Below are positions 11,109-23,081 of a DNA stretch of 64,000 nucleotides, piece by piece. The DNA comes from Glycine soja. Lineage: Eukaryota > Streptophyta > Magnoliopsida > Fabales > Fabaceae. A program made the position numbers and the translations under genes. Each line of letters opens with the position of its first letter. The stretch's first letter is position 1. Under the pieces are notes generated by a model. The model saw nothing but the letters and a program-made list of their open reading frames with translations, searched no databases and was not told the DNA's origin. The stretch is taken from contig NC_041008.1 in assembly GCF_004193775.1 (NCBI RefSeq), positions 41,635,136 to 41,699,135 of the forward strand, read 5' to 3'.

Positions 11109-12640
11109 ACCTAAACATTCCATTCATTTCTCCTTCTTGTGCCCAAGTTGACCATATCTAGAGCAAATAACATGTAGGCCTTCATATTCAAGGTTTAGTG
11201 AAAAACCTAAAACCATAATGAGTTTGCAATGGTTTCTCTAAATCCAATTCAACACATACATACGAAGATATAAAGTTGGTTAGGTGGTTAAGAAAGAAAG
11301 GGGGGAGGGGGGGGGGAGTTGCAGATTCAATCCCTCTTACTAACAAAAATTAACACATTAACAATTAATTAACATTAGCCGATAAAAAAAGATTAACTAT
11401 GTTTTATGTCTCTAAAATTTTGTGAGTTTTCACTTTTAGTCTTTGAACAAAAAATTAACTTGTCTTAGAATTGAGGGAAGTAAAAAAGAAAGGGACGAGG
11501 TTGAGAGAAACAATAATTTTTAGAATTGAGGGTTGGGGAGCTCGTTGATGAGGATGCTACTTTGTGTTTGGATGAGGATTTAGGAACATAGGTTTAGTGT
11601 TCTTTTCAGATGTGAAATTCATTACAGGTAAAAAAGATTTTGGAAAGGCAAAGGAACTTCTGCCGACTAAACAATCCCAAAAAATGTTTAAATCATTTTA
11701 AATAAATTTTTGATGAATTTTAACCGCCATAAAATGAGTCACCATTAAACAAAATTACCATCACTTTATAACTTAATGGCGAGTTTTGACAGAATGATTA
11801 AAAACATTAACGAACAAAAATTTCAAGAACTAAGACAAATTATTTTTTTATTTGAGGACTAAAATTAAAAACTTAAAAAAGTTTAAAAACTAAAAATATA
11901 ATTAAAATCCTAAACAAAACACATATACATACAAATTTTCTTGAGAGTGATCTAGATGGTAAGTGATCAAACTTAAAGGAATTTGCATAGCTATAGTATC
12001 ATACATACGTCCTCACCATGAAGACATCATTATAAAATTCAATAGGAAGACACTTAATTTGGATCCAAAGTGAAATTTTACGCGACTCTTTAGCATGCAT
12101 CAAGAAAAGACTTCCAACGTTGCACTATAAGATAATGATTAACCACCATCCATGGCCCTTCAAACAATGCAAACTTGTAATCCTCCTCACTGCTAAACCC
12201 CACTTGATAATAGTAATTGTCATGCAAATCAATGATTTGAATCTTGCCATTCTAAGTTCAACTTCTTTGGAGTTTCTCCTTCAAGATTCTAAAATCAACC
12301 TTCTTCCCTAAAACATTAACAACCAAAGTATTCTTTCATGGGATATACCAGCTAAGAAGTTCCTCATAAGAAATAGGAACCACTGGTCCATCAAAATTCT
12401 TTAAACCTTAATTAACACATTTTTAGTAATGTGATCAAGCTGACCATCATCATCCACATCCATCATCAAATCTCTAGACACACCCCAACTGCCCCCACAG
12501 GTTAATTTCAAAAGCGCGCTTCTCCTTATACAGACTGGTGACACCCACCTGAATATCCACCATAGACTCCAAAGATCCTCCTTCAACCTCCTTACCTTAT
12601 TTTTTGTGCTACGAAGAAGTTATTGAATAAAAAAAGAACC
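11109..12640 (-). pseudogene. LINE ORF1 relic (DUF4283-like plus CCHC knuckle)
   Basis: Minus-strand reading from about 12600 downward gives pieces of the gag-like ORF1 of plant L1 elements. EELLAWYIPWKNTLVVNVLG lies near 12370-12310. YYQVGFSSEEDYKFALFEGP and WMVVNHYLIVQRWKSF follow near 12230-12110, the DUF4283-type core. ISLWIQIKCLPIEFYNDVF lies near 12070-12020. After a retroposon insertion it resumes with CVELDLEKPLQTHYGF near 11260-11210. NLEYEGLHVICSRYGQLGHK near 11195-11130 is the CCHC zinc-knuckle region. Many stops and frameshifts are present. In life the protein would bind LINE RNA. No matching ORF2 adjoins it, so this is a separate LINE copy from the one at 1-9300. Confidence 0.75.
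11252..11932 (+). mobile_element. SINE-like retroposon (about 655 bp) inside the LINE ORF1 relic
   Basis: An insertion at 11264-11918 is flanked by near-identical ACACATACATAC (11252-11263) and ACACATATACATAC (11919-11932). These match the variable-length target duplication of retroposons. The left part has tRNA-like promoter pieces: a box-A-like TTGGTTAGGTGGTTA near 11275 and a box-B-like GATTCAATCCC near 11323. The right end is A-rich. Removing it rejoins the ORF1 reading ...SRKFVC and MCVELDLEK. G runs at 11300-11316 may be sequencing-sensitive. The 3' two thirds are non-coding and not recognised. Confidence 0.5.
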
Positions 12641-13047
12641 CTACTTGCATCCCTCTTCTGTAATACCCTATTTGCCAACATCTTCTTGTTGCAGTTTTTA
12701 CGTTGGTCTTGTCAAGTGTAGGATAACAACGCACTTTAACCCGGCCGTAAGTTTAATAGTTATTATCAGTTAAAGGAATTACTAAATATTGTTACGTAAT
12801 TATTAGTATTACTTTAATTTTCTGGATTTAAATTTTCTAAAAATAAGCTTCATATACTGAGAATCGATTATTCGATTCCTTTAAAATGAAAATCTATGCA
12901 AAATTTAGAATCTGCCATTCAAGTAGTCCTACTAATATATATATATATATATTTTTTTTTTCTTTTCTTCAAAAGTAAATACTTATTTTTTTTCTTTTTT
13001 TATGGATACAGTAACTTAAATTTGTGAATTTTTCAATACTAGGAACC
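12641..13047. other. AT-rich intergenic stretch upstream of the CacyBP gene
   Basis: No gene is seen. It holds a short (TA)n run near 12935-12950 followed by T-rich sequence, and otherwise unremarkable AT-rich DNA that probably includes the distal promoter of the CacyBP gene. Confidence 0.6.
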
Positions 13048-13149
13048 AAGCCCAATGTAAAACGAGGCCCAGCGTAGATATTTCGGAATTGGCAGGATCC
13101 TAGTTCTCTCTAGAATCTTCCGTGCTAAGTGGGAAAGTAAAAACCCTAA
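13048..13149 (+). promoter_or_regulatory. Site II and telo-box elements of the CacyBP promoter
   Basis: AAGCCCA at 13048-13054 and GGCCCA at 13066-13071 are site-II-type motifs (TGGGCY on the opposite strand). AAACCCTAA at 13141-13149 is a telo box. This pairing is typical of constitutively expressed, growth-related plant genes. They lie 160-260 bp upstream of the start codon. Transcription starts are not visible in the sequence. Confidence 0.6.
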
Positions 13150-13306
13150 TAAAGAAAATTTTGACAACCCCAAATTGCCCCTAATACAAATGTTTTTCCT
13201 AGTATTCTAGCATTTTCCAAACCGCAATATAAAACAAAACTTGTAAGAATAGTTATTATTATCTGAAGTTGTGATTTCAATTTCTGATACTGTGAAGAGT
13301 GAAAAA

Positions 13307-15434
13307 ATGCCGCAAGACTTGGCATTGGATTTGGAGGAGCTTCGCCACCTCCACAGCATCGTCAAAAGACCTCGAACTCTCTCTCTACTCTCCTCCGAAA
13401 TTCGCATCCTCGAAAAGGTTCGTTCTCATTTATAGCAAATAACAAATTTCTTCGCATTTTTGCTAATTATTTCCGTTTATTGCTCTGTGATTCCTTCGTG
13501 TGAAAAAATCTGGGATGATTTTGCAGTTATCGTCATCAGAGGAGCCTTCTGCGCAGGCTTCGCAGATTCCGGCGCCGATTACGACCGGAACTAAGGTGGC
13601 GCCTTCAGTTGCACTGAATTATGCCGCACTCGCTTCGTTCAGTTGGGATCAGGATAGCGACAAAGTTAAGGTAAATAGTCTTATAATTTGCGGAGATACT
13701 TGTCATCATGGTTTAGATGTATACATCTGAATATTAATCAACTGAATTGTATTTTTTCTAATAACAGTGTTCAAATTTTGGTTGTTCGATTTTAACCAAT
13801 AAGCTTGCGTGATGTTTTGTGTAATGATTTGATTGCAACCTTGTGTCCTGGTTGATGAGAAATCATTACATGGTATGAGACTACCATGGTCTTAACAATG
13901 TTGTTAAATGACTTGTTATCGCCGTGCCATAAGCCAAAATGGCGTGTTTCTATGGTTGAATTTTGGCCTTCTGCCATCCGCCATTGATAACCTTGGGTCC
14001 TTAATTAAACCTACACGACACGTAGTTGAGGTGTGTTAATTCTTTCTCATAAAGTGAAAATCTTGATTTCATAAGAATCATAGATACGTGGTGATCCAAG
14101 ATTTTCTAATAATTTCTTGTTTATGTATAGAGATGCATTTCCCATTGACTGATTATCAAACTCAATTGCTCGTTTATTTACTTACAATTAACCACAAGTT
14201 GAACTGTTGTCAAGATGATGTAATTGATCACTTATAGAATGAGCTATTTTCGTATATATGACATCATTTGGGGCCTGGGGGTGTTCAGTGACGGTAGGAT
14301 AGAGTTTCGCTTGTGGCTTTGTTTGAGACAAGTGGAATGCAGTAAAATTGAGTAGTTGAACGTAATAAAATTACCATACCCATTGGAATTTTGCCATGGA
14401 ATATAACAAGATTTTATTTTTATTGTTTGAGAAGTGAAAGGAATGTAAAATATATTAGGAGATAAGTAAATTATAAGTTGATTTCCGAAAATTAGAGGAA
14501 GTAGAATAGAGGTGTTGAACAAAATTGGATGCATTATGTTTATCAAGTTTCATTTTATTTTAAGCAGTGTAAACAATGATAGTTATTGTCATTCCGTTTT
14601 AGTCTATAAGAATAGCTTAATAGTATGTCTGGATACACGTCTTTTCCCCTTTTACATGTGTCAGATAAGAGGGAAGGACCCACAGCTTCTGTGTCTTTTT
14701 ATAAAACTGACTTGATTTTACACATTAATAACGTACACCCAAACACACGGTAAATTAACAGTTACATTCTTGGTCAAGAGTATCAAATTTCTCCTGATGA
14801 CTATGCTTCTTTTATTTGTTCTTTGACAGATATATGTGTTAATGGAGGGAATTGATGAAGACAAGGTTGAATCTGAGTTTAAGTCAATGTCATTTGATGT
14901 TAAGTTCCATGATGTTCAAGGGAAGAACTACCGATGTGCAATATCAAAATTGCATAAGGAGATAGTACCAGAGAAATGTAAGGTTGTGGTCAAGCCTAAA
15001 AGGGCAATCATCACGTTGGTGAAGGCTTCCAAAGGAAACTGGCTAGATTTGCACTTCAAAGAAGACAAGGTAGTGTGGTGCTAAGATTTAAATGACATCC
15101 TTTTCCCCGGTTAATCAATGTGATTAAGTAGTAATTTTTGTGTTGATGTTACAGCTAAAGCCAAATCTGGATAAGGAGAAAGACCCAATGGCAGGAATCA
15201 TGGACATGATGAGGGTCAGATTCTTTGATTTCTTTAATTGGATGAAGCTACCGTGTTTTAATTTTATGCATGTACCATGTACCCTTTGGAACATTCAATT
15301 TGACTTTTACTATGCCTGTAATATTGCAGAACATGTATGAGGATGGGGACGAAGAGATGAAGAAAACCATTGCAAAAGCATGGACTGATGCTAGATCTGG
15401 GAAAACAGCTGACCCTTTAAGTAGCTACCGTTGA
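13307..15434 (+). CDS. Calcyclin-binding protein homologue (CacyBP/SIP-like, CS and SGS domains), five exons
   Basis: Exons are 13307-13417, 13527-13670, 14830-15069, 15155-15214 and 15330-15434. Each intron is GT-AG and every exon is a whole number of codons, giving 219 residues, close to the usual length of plant members. The start is MPQDLALDLEELRHL in a Leu-rich N-terminal dimerisation-type helix region. NYAALASFSWDQDSDKVK opens the p23-like CS domain (about residues 69-162), which continues through IYVLMEGIDEDKVESEF and ends near GNWLDLHFKEDK. The C-terminal SGS domain (166-219) includes DPMAGIMDMMRNMYEDGDEE and ends SGKTADPLSSYR. In animals this family links S100 proteins and Siah1 ubiquitin ligase. 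The plant role is less defined, and a cytosolic or nuclear adaptor or co-chaperone is the reasonable inference. It is the only intact gene in the left 29 kb. Confidence 0.93.
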
Positions 15435-15979
15435 GCTACCAGAAGAGGTTCAGTGCTTAGTTTCTTTTTCTAGGGAAAAGATTTGCTCTATTTAATTACA
15501 TTATCTTGTTATAAAATGAATGCTTGGCCCGTGTTCATGGAACTTGTGGAATATTAGATGTGCTGTTATTGTTACAAAAGTTATACTTTGATATAATGAC
15601 GAGATTTTTGTCTGTGGTTGCTCGAATATTTGCCTTGTGTGACTGGCTCTTGTTGCATGGTTTTTCATGCTTTGAATTTATGTAGTTGAGTCGCACTAGG
15701 CTAAATAAGTCAGGACATTACAAATAAATATCAAACAGAAATATGGGGTCTATGCTAACATTCCCCATGATGTTCGACTAATTTGTTAACTTTCCTGTTC
15801 AATCTTTTGGTAAGAAATCTAACACCAAAAAAGTGAATGTCTCTGATCTGATGCATCAAGGATTTGGACTCATCTTAGATAGACTTTAAATTCATGAAGA
15901 TTTATTTCTCTCACTCATAAATGAGAATTCTCGCTCGTGTTAGATCTATAAATTATCTCTAAATAGTCGACAAACACAA
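15435..15979. other. CacyBP 3' flank and intergenic DNA
   Basis: The 3' untranslated region and terminator of the CacyBP gene should lie in the first ~200 bases (T-rich, with GATATAATGA near 15590). Beyond about 15700 there is non-coding AT-rich DNA with no gene or element I recognise. Confidence 0.5.
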
Positions 15980-17477
15980 ATAATCCTCTCCCCTTTTAGT
16001 CCTTCTCTATCTTAGGAGAAGTCTCCATCAGACTAAAATCTTCCAAAAAGCCTTGATTGCCCGAAGAAAGTAGCATTTAGGTGCGTCACATAGTGTTTCA
16101 CAAACTATAATCATAGTAATGCGGGTGTAGTGCTTGGATTTTTGGTGGGAGGGTTCGAAAGTATATTTAAGAGCAAATTCAGTTTGGAATCATGTTTGGA
16201 AAGTTTTCCAAAGTATGTGTGAGTAAAATTTTGTTTGAAAACAAGGTTTTGAAGAAGCAAGAATTGTAAATTTTAATTCAAACATACACAAAATGAGGTG
16301 TAAGCGAGTTGTAAGTTTAGGTTTAGCTTGTAAAAAATATTAAGTTTAGTTCATTTATGTGAGAACTTATTGAAAGTTTAAAATTAAGTGTGTTTGGTTT
16401 ATTGACTTTCAAAGCATGTCAAGGTATGGTCCTAACTAGATTGAACTCAACGGATGTTTAGTGGATTCTAACATCAAAATAAGCATACCCTAATTTGTAA
16501 AAAAAACTTTAGGTTTATTGAGTTTATTACTTTAGTTTGTAAAAAAAAAACTATCATTTTTTTTTACAATGAGACTGTAAAAAAATGTCTTTGTTTCAAT
16601 AACTTTTTATTAAAATACTTTTTTATCAATTGAGCATCTAATAATTATTCAAATAGGCATATGCACTTAAATTGTAATACGTAGAATTAAAAATATAGAT
16701 TTCAATAAATAAAAAAATCATTACTTTTTTTACTACTATAGATTATGATTGAAAGATCATATAAGCAAGTATTTTCATGAATTGTGAGTTTATGTAATTT
16801 TAATTATTTTGTATTTACCGTATTTAAATAATTGAGCTTAATGAACTTATTTATTTAATTAAATAATTTAATTGAGTATGAAACAAAATGGGTTTTGTTT
16901 GGGTTATTATTATATCAACTGGAATATTTGCCACCACATCAGTTAATAATTAATTTTTGTTAAAAAAATTGATTCGCCACTTAATACATATTCTTTAATT
17001 ATGTGTTTTTATTTTTCATTCATAAGGTTGAAGTTGACTGGGAAGGATTAAGCCTAATTCAGACTAATGTCTTATTTATTGAGTATATAACAAATTAGAT
17101 TCAAATAATTTTACATATGGCAAATTTATTTAAGCCTCTAACTAACTAGTATTTAAAAATGAAGTTAGTAAACCTCACATACAAATTAGCCTTTTAATAT
17201 GATACTTAATTACTTATCTTAATGGTTATTTAAACTTAATAAAATTAGCTTATTAAATTATAAGAGTGTATTATCAAATATGTTGCTTTCTCATAAAGTA
17301 ATTGGTGCCTAACAAGGTCATTCATATTTACCCTTAAACTTTCTTGAATTGGTGTATGTTGAATTATTTCACCTATTTTTAATGTACACCCTTAAACTTT
17401 CTTGAATTGGTCTATGTTGAATTATTTCACCTATTTTTAATGTACATCAGAATTTTGGATTGAACAATTAATTATAA
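15980..17477. repeat. Local segmental duplication, copy A
   Basis: This non-coding segment starts near CTCTCCCCTTTTAGTCC and contains GGAGAAGTCTCCATCAGACT. The same order of sequence recurs in copy C (24107-26471). From 16339 onward it also recurs in copy B (18163 onward). Copy A runs to the TAA at 17475-17477, where a Harbinger-type element is inserted. No coding potential is evident. Landmarks shared by the copies include CATCAAAATAA(G/A)CATACCC and TTGAAGTTGACTGGGAAGG. Confidence 0.85.
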
Positions 17478-18141
17478 CCTCGTGTTTGGACGAAGGATTT
17501 GAAATTTTTTAAGAAATTCAAATACATAATATTTTAATTACATTGATTTAAATTTCTTTCATTTTATTTGAATGAAATAATTCAATTTTAATAAAATTTA
17601 AAATTTTATTTTAAAACATTTTTAAATATTAAATTTTATTATTAAATAAAAATAAATATCAGTCATTTTTAAATATTATATTATATGTATTACATTAAAC
17701 AAGTTTAATGTCAATATTAAACAGTTTTATATTATCTTCAATCATAAATCTTATCCAATAATATATTATATTTGTCATTTCAGAAGCAATATCTCATTCA
17801 CCTTTAACTTCCTCATATGCATGTTTTTCATGTTCCAGTCACCCCGCTGCCATGGCAGTCACCGGAGCCCGTCTCATCGCCACTTAGTGTTGTCGGCCAA
17901 AAAATCGAACTCCCTTCGGACCTCAACTATAGTGTCGTGCCTTGCCGTGTCGGTTGACCTGGTTCTGCCAAGCACAACAGAGGTGAAGCACAAAGAAGGA
18001 ATTTGAATAAGCAGAGCGCGCTGTGGAGATCGATAAAAAGAAAGAGAAAGAGAAGCACCACATGGACAGTTGGAATGAATATTTGGAACAATAGAAGGGG
18101 TTGATCGAATCGGACGATGGACCGTTGCGCCATTGAACTTC
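17478..18141. mobile_element. Harbinger-type non-autonomous element, right-truncated (copy A)
   Basis: It follows a TAA at 17475-17477 and begins CCTCGTGTTTGGACGAAGG. It matches the complete element at 22083-23081 from its left end through the GC-rich core (17830-18140, CATGGCAGTCACCGGAGCCC type). It then breaks after CGCCATTGAACTTC and is joined, through about 20 bp of filler, to the start of copy B. ORFs across the core are not conserved in frame between the two copies, so I do not call a gene. Confidence 0.75.
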
Positions 18142-18730
18142 TTATGAGAAAAATAGTTGTTCATTAAGTTTAGTTCATTTATGTGAGTGAACTTATTGAA
18201 AATTTGAAATTAAGTGTGTTCAGTTTATTGATTTCATGACTTTCAAAGCATGTCAACGAAGAAGTATAGTCCTAACTAGATTGAACTCAACGGATGTTTA
18301 ATGAATTCTAACATCAAAATAAACATACCCTAATTTGTAAAAAAAATTAAGTTAGGTTTATTGAGTTTATTACTTTAGTCAGTAAAAAAATGTCTTTGCT
18401 AACTACAAAAAAAACATGATTTAGCGACCGAAATATTCGGTCGCTAAATCCCTAAATTCGGTCACTACAACTCTTAGTCACCGAAATAGCGACCGAATCA
18501 TGTACGTTGCAAAAACCCAAGTCGCTAAACCCTTAGCAACCGAATTTCTATTCGGTTACTATTTCGCCATCGAATTACTAAGTCACAAGCAAACAAAATT
18601 CGGTCGCTAGATATTTGGTTGCTATTTTGCTTGGGACCAAATTAGCAACCGAAGTGTGGGGTAGCTAATTCGATCGCTAACAAGTAATTAAATTTTAAAT
18701 ATAAAATAAATTAAAATAAGATGTGGTTAC

Positions 18731-19540
18731 AATAAATAACATGAATTTCTTACTAGAGATAAAAAATGTTGTCACTAAATTAGAAACAATGCTTTAAAAG
18801 ATAAATATAATATAAAATAAAAAAACTTATATAAATATACATATTCTCATTTATATGAATAATATTTTTTACATATATTAAGAGTAAGATATTTTTATTA
18901 TTTATTAGAATAGTATTTTTTTATTTATATTTAACTTTATTTAATCAAGTGGTTAATTTTTTTAAAGAATTAAATTATATAGTAAATAAATGTACTTATA
19001 TAAAATGATAATATTTTCTATTTTTAAAATATTTATTTATGTAATTTATTGACACTATTTTTATTTCTATTACAATAAATAATATGAATTTTTTAATATA
19101 GATAAAAAAATGTTGTCACTAAATTAGAAATGTTATTTTAAAGGATAAATATAATATATAAAATAAAAAACTTATATAAATATACATATTCTAATTTATG
19201 TGAATAATACTTTTTTCATATATTAAGAGTAAGATATTTTTATTATTTATTAGAATAGTATTTTTTATTTATATTTAATTTTATTTAATCAAGTGGTTAA
19301 TTTTTTTAAAGAATTAAATTATATAGTAAATAAAATGAGAATATTTTCTATTTTTAAAATATTTATTTATGTAATTTATTGACATTGTTTTTATCTATAT
19401 TACAATAAATAACATGAATTTCTTAATATAGATAAAAAATGTTGTCACTAAATCAAAAACATTATTTTAAAGGAAAAATATAATATATAAAATAAAAAAA
19501 CTTATATAAATATACATATTGTAATTTATGTGAAAATAGA
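18731..19540. repeat. AT-rich tandem repeat inside the CACTA element (period ~335 bp)
   Basis: Units start at 18731, 19074 and 19404 with AATAAATAAYATGAATT, giving periods of 343 and 330 bp. The third unit is partial. Shared marks are AAAAATGTTGTCACTAAAT and CTTATATAAATATACATATT. No coding content is seen. Confidence 0.85.
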
Positions 19541-19833
19541 ATTTAATTTTATATGTTATATTTTAAAAGATAATATATAAGATCATAAAAATATAATAAA
19601 TAAAAAATTTGAATTTGAACTATTTTTGCATAAAATTTATATTAATATTATATTTTGCACCAAATATTCAAATGAGCACTTAGATGTCGTCATAAAGGAG
19701 TGTGTTTCTCATTCTAAACATCATGGTTGTTGTCCTTCCGCAAGCATTTTTAAAGTTTTTATTTTTTTAAGAAAATGTTAGTCAACTTTTTATTATAATC
19801 TATGTTTGAAATTTAACCATCAACGATTAAAAT

Positions 19834-20358
19834 TAGGAGTGGGTAAGTGGACCGTCTCGTCCCGCGTAAACTCACATTGGTAGTAGACGGACCAGTCTGC
19901 CCTGCACATGAACTTAATACATTGGTCCGCACTCGTCTCGCGGGCCTAGTTTTTAAAGAAATACTTAACTTTGAAAATAAATATAGTTTTTTCTCTTAGA
20001 AAAAGTCAATTACACTCAGTTATATATTTTTTTTTAAATCTTAATAAATCTCTAACAAATACTTAATTATAAAAATTTTAACACAATCAAATAAATTTTC
20101 AACATAAATGAAAAGAAATTTTGGATTAGGCTTTTAGGATTAATTTGGTTTGAGTTGGTCTTAGTTAGTAGTTGTGGGTTTGCGGGTCAACCCATGAACC
20201 CCGTCGTCCAAACCCATACAGCTTGCAGATTATGCTGGACGGACCCAAAATCTTGCATAGCCATAGATTTTATAAAAAAAAAAAATTGGTTTGTGGTCTG
20301 TGCAAACCACAGGCCCTGCTATTCGATTCATGAACCCGAGCCTGTTTACCCACCCCTA
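19834..20358. mobile_element. hAT-type MITE (525 bp) nested in the CACTA element
   Basis: The ends are TAGGAGTGGGTAAGTGG and, reverse-complemented from the right, TAGGGGTGGGTAAACAGG. They are flanked by ATTAAAAT (19826-19833) and GTTAAAAT (20359-20366), an 8-bp target duplication with one mismatch. The ends are GC-richer than the host CACTA. The 86-codon ORF over its right half follows the inverted-repeat sequence and is not a gene. Confidence 0.85.
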
Positions 20359-22082
20359 GTTAAAATCAGCGACTCAAATAGTGAATTAAAAAAAATAAGA
20401 AGACTAATTTGGTGAAATTATAGGTAAAATAGGGAGACATATTTGGCAATTAAGCCTTAAATGAAAGTAAATTTGGGATTTTAGTTAATGCATATGTTAC
20501 GCATTGCATCTTATTGGGCCTTGCTCAATGCACATGTTGTACTAAAGTCAAATTGGGTCTTCATCAATGCATAAATTTTACTTATGTCATATTTAAACTT
20601 ATTGAATAATTGGTGTTACACTTATACCTTATATTTTAAATTACTTAATTTTATAAATTTTGATTATCATATATTTTCAGAATTTAAAGGGTATTTATTA
20701 TCATTTTTAAATATTTATTTTGTAAAAAACACAAATTAAAAGACCAATGATAAGCATGATTTATTTATCTTAATCAAATCATGTAAATATTATTCTCTTA
20801 ATTGAAAAATATTATTAATATATTAATTTCAATATTTTTCTAGTATAAAATATATTTAATTATATTATATATTTATTACAATTTATAATAAATAAAAATT
20901 TTGTTACTTCACTTTTAAAGAAAAAGGATATTTCGGTCGCTAATCTCAAAACAGAAATATGTGTTGTGACCGAAAATTATTCGGTCGCTATAATCTCCAA
21001 ATAGCGACCGAACCCTTTTCGGTTGTTATCTTCAATTGCATATCAGTCGCTACTTTGGTGGCTAAAGTACTTTTGTTTTTTTACATATATAGCAACCGAA
21101 ATAGCCAGCGAAGTTTTCAACGACCTTTATTTTCGGTTGCTAATTCAGTTGCTGACACAAGTTAGATATCATGATCAATTTTGGTCGCAAATTCAGTCGT
21201 GAGTTGCAATGTTAACTGTGTGGTCGCTACTTCGGTCGCTAAGAGAGACCGAAATATTTCGGTCGCTAATTTCGGTGCTAAATTGCATTTTTCTAGTAGT
21301 GGTTTTTATAACTTTTTATTAAAATATTTTTTTATCAATTGAGCATCTAATAATTATTCAAATAGGCATATGCACTTAAATTGTAATACGCAAAATTAAA
21401 AATATAGATTTCAATAAATAAAAAAAATCATTACTTTTTTTACTACTATATAGATTGATTGAAAGATCATAGCAAGTATTTTCATGAATTGTGAGTATAT
21501 GTAATTTTAATTGTTTTGTATTTAACGTATTTAAATAATTGAGCTTAATGAACTTATTTATTTACTTAAATAATTTAATTGAGTATGTAACAAAATGGGT
21601 TTTGTTTGGGTTATTTTTATATCAACGGGAGTATTTGCCACCACATCGGTTAATAATCAATTTTTGTTAAAAAATTTGATTCGTCACTTAATACATATTC
21701 TTTAATTATGTGTTTTTATTTTTCATTCATAAGGTTGAAGTTGACTGGGAAGGATTAAGCCTAATGACTTATTTACTGAGTATATAACAAATTAGATTCA
21801 AATAATTTTACATATGGCACAATTTATTTAAGCCTCTAACTAATTAGTGTTTAAAAACAAAGTTAGCAAACCTCACATACAAATAGCCTTTTAATATGAT
21901 ACTTAATTACTTATCTTAATGGTTATTTAAACTTAATAAAATTAGTTTATTAAATTATAAGTGTGTGTATTATCAAATATGTTGCTTTCTCATAAAGTAA
22001 TTGATGCCTAACAAGGTCATTCATATTTACCCTTAAACATTCTTGAATACATCAGGATTTTGGACTGAGTAATTAACTATAA

Positions 22083-23081
22083 CCTTGTGTTTGGATGAAG
22101 GATTTGAAATTTTTTAAGAAATTTAAATACATAATATTTTAATTGTATTGATTTAAATTTCTTTTATTTTATTTGGATGAAATATTTCAATTTCTTGTAT
22201 TTTAATTTTTTAATTTGGATAAAGTAATTCAATTTCAATAAAATTCAAAATTTCATTTTAAAATATATTTAAAAATTAAAATTTTAGTATTAAATAAAAA
22301 TAAATATTAGTCATTTTTAAATATTATATTATATGTATTAAATTAAAAAAGTTTAATGTCTATATTAAACAGTTTTATATTATCTTCAATCATAAATCTT
22401 ATTCAATAGTATATTATATTTGTCATTTCACAAACAATATCTCATTCACCTTTAGCTTCCTCATATGCATGTTTTTCATGTTCCTATCACCCGCTGCCAT
22501 GGCGGTCACCGGAGCCCGTCTCTTCTCTGTTGCGCTCCTCTGCCGCCACCCAATGTTGTCAGCCAAAAAATCGAACTCCATCCGAACCTCAACTACAATT
22601 TCGTGCCTTGCCGTGTCGGTTGATTGGGTTCTACCAGCTACAACGGAGGTGAAGCGCGAAGAAGGAATTTGAATAAGCAGCGCGGTGGAGATTGATAAAA
22701 AGAAAGAGAAAGAAAAACACCACATGAACGGTTGGAATGAATATTTGGAACAATAGAAGGGGTTTGATCGAACCGGACGATGGACCGTCGCGCCATTGAA
22801 CTTCGCACGGGCGCAAAAGTATCTGATGACACTGCTTGTGGTTTTCGAAGATTGGGTGAGAGAGAACGAAGGGCTATTGTGTGAGACGAGAGAATTTGAA
22901 ATTCTTATCAATTACGAGAAATTTCAATTCTTACTATTTTAGTCTATTAAAATTCTTTTAAAAATTGATGTAAATTTAAATTCTTTGAAATTCTGTATCC
23001 AAACCTGAAATATAATAGGAGCATTTCAAATTCACTAAAAAAATAAATTACCTTATTTAAATATCACATCCAAACATAGGG
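22083..23081. mobile_element. Harbinger-type non-autonomous element (999 bp), complete
   Basis: It lies between TAA at 22080-22082 and TAA at 23082-23084. The left end is CCTTGTGTTTGGATG and the reverse-complemented right end is CCCTATGTTTGGATG. Copy C keeps the unoccupied site (ATTAACTATATAGGTTTTATG near 25540-25562), which fixes the boundaries. Its left end resembles the reverse-complemented right end of the 6.2 kb Harbinger element (TGTGTTTGGA, then GATTT, then AATTCAA), suggesting one family. The GC-rich core at 22440-22820 has a 162-codon minus-strand ORF of unknown meaning, which is not open in the other copy. I do not call a gene. Confidence 0.85.

Larger units (their letters stand above)
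18399..21301. mobile_element. CACTA (En/Spm)-type non-autonomous element (2.9 kb)
   Basis: The right end is ...TTTTTCTAGTAGTG, the reverse complement of a CACTACTAGAAAAA terminus. The left end, CTAACTACAAAAAAAACATG, is a slightly decayed counterpart. Both ends carry dense subterminal repeats built on TTCGGTCGCTA/TAGCGACCGAA, about ten within 18420-18680 and a similar number within 20930-21290. One forms a near-perfect hairpin at 18421-18447 (TTAGCGACCGAA and its complement). It interrupts copy B at a point where copy C shows the empty site TGTCTTTGTTTTTATAAC. The target duplication is unclear. No transposase is encoded, since the interior is AT-rich repeats plus a nested hAT MITE. Confidence 0.82.

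Noticed and set aside
1..12640. A single LINE with a 5' inversion by twin priming (+ strand ORF2 end next to - strand ORF1).
   Set aside because: Twin priming places the inverted 5' part upstream of the 3' part. Here the ORF1 relic lies beyond the 3' end and the two converge, so they are two LINE copies.
20155..20415. 86-codon ORF as a gene.
   Set aside because: It follows the inverted-repeat end of a hAT MITE and runs past the element boundary at 20358.
22423..22911. 162-codon minus ORF as a gene in the Harbinger-type element.
   Set aside because: The homologous segment at 17830-18141 does not keep the frame, which implies no selection on the protein.
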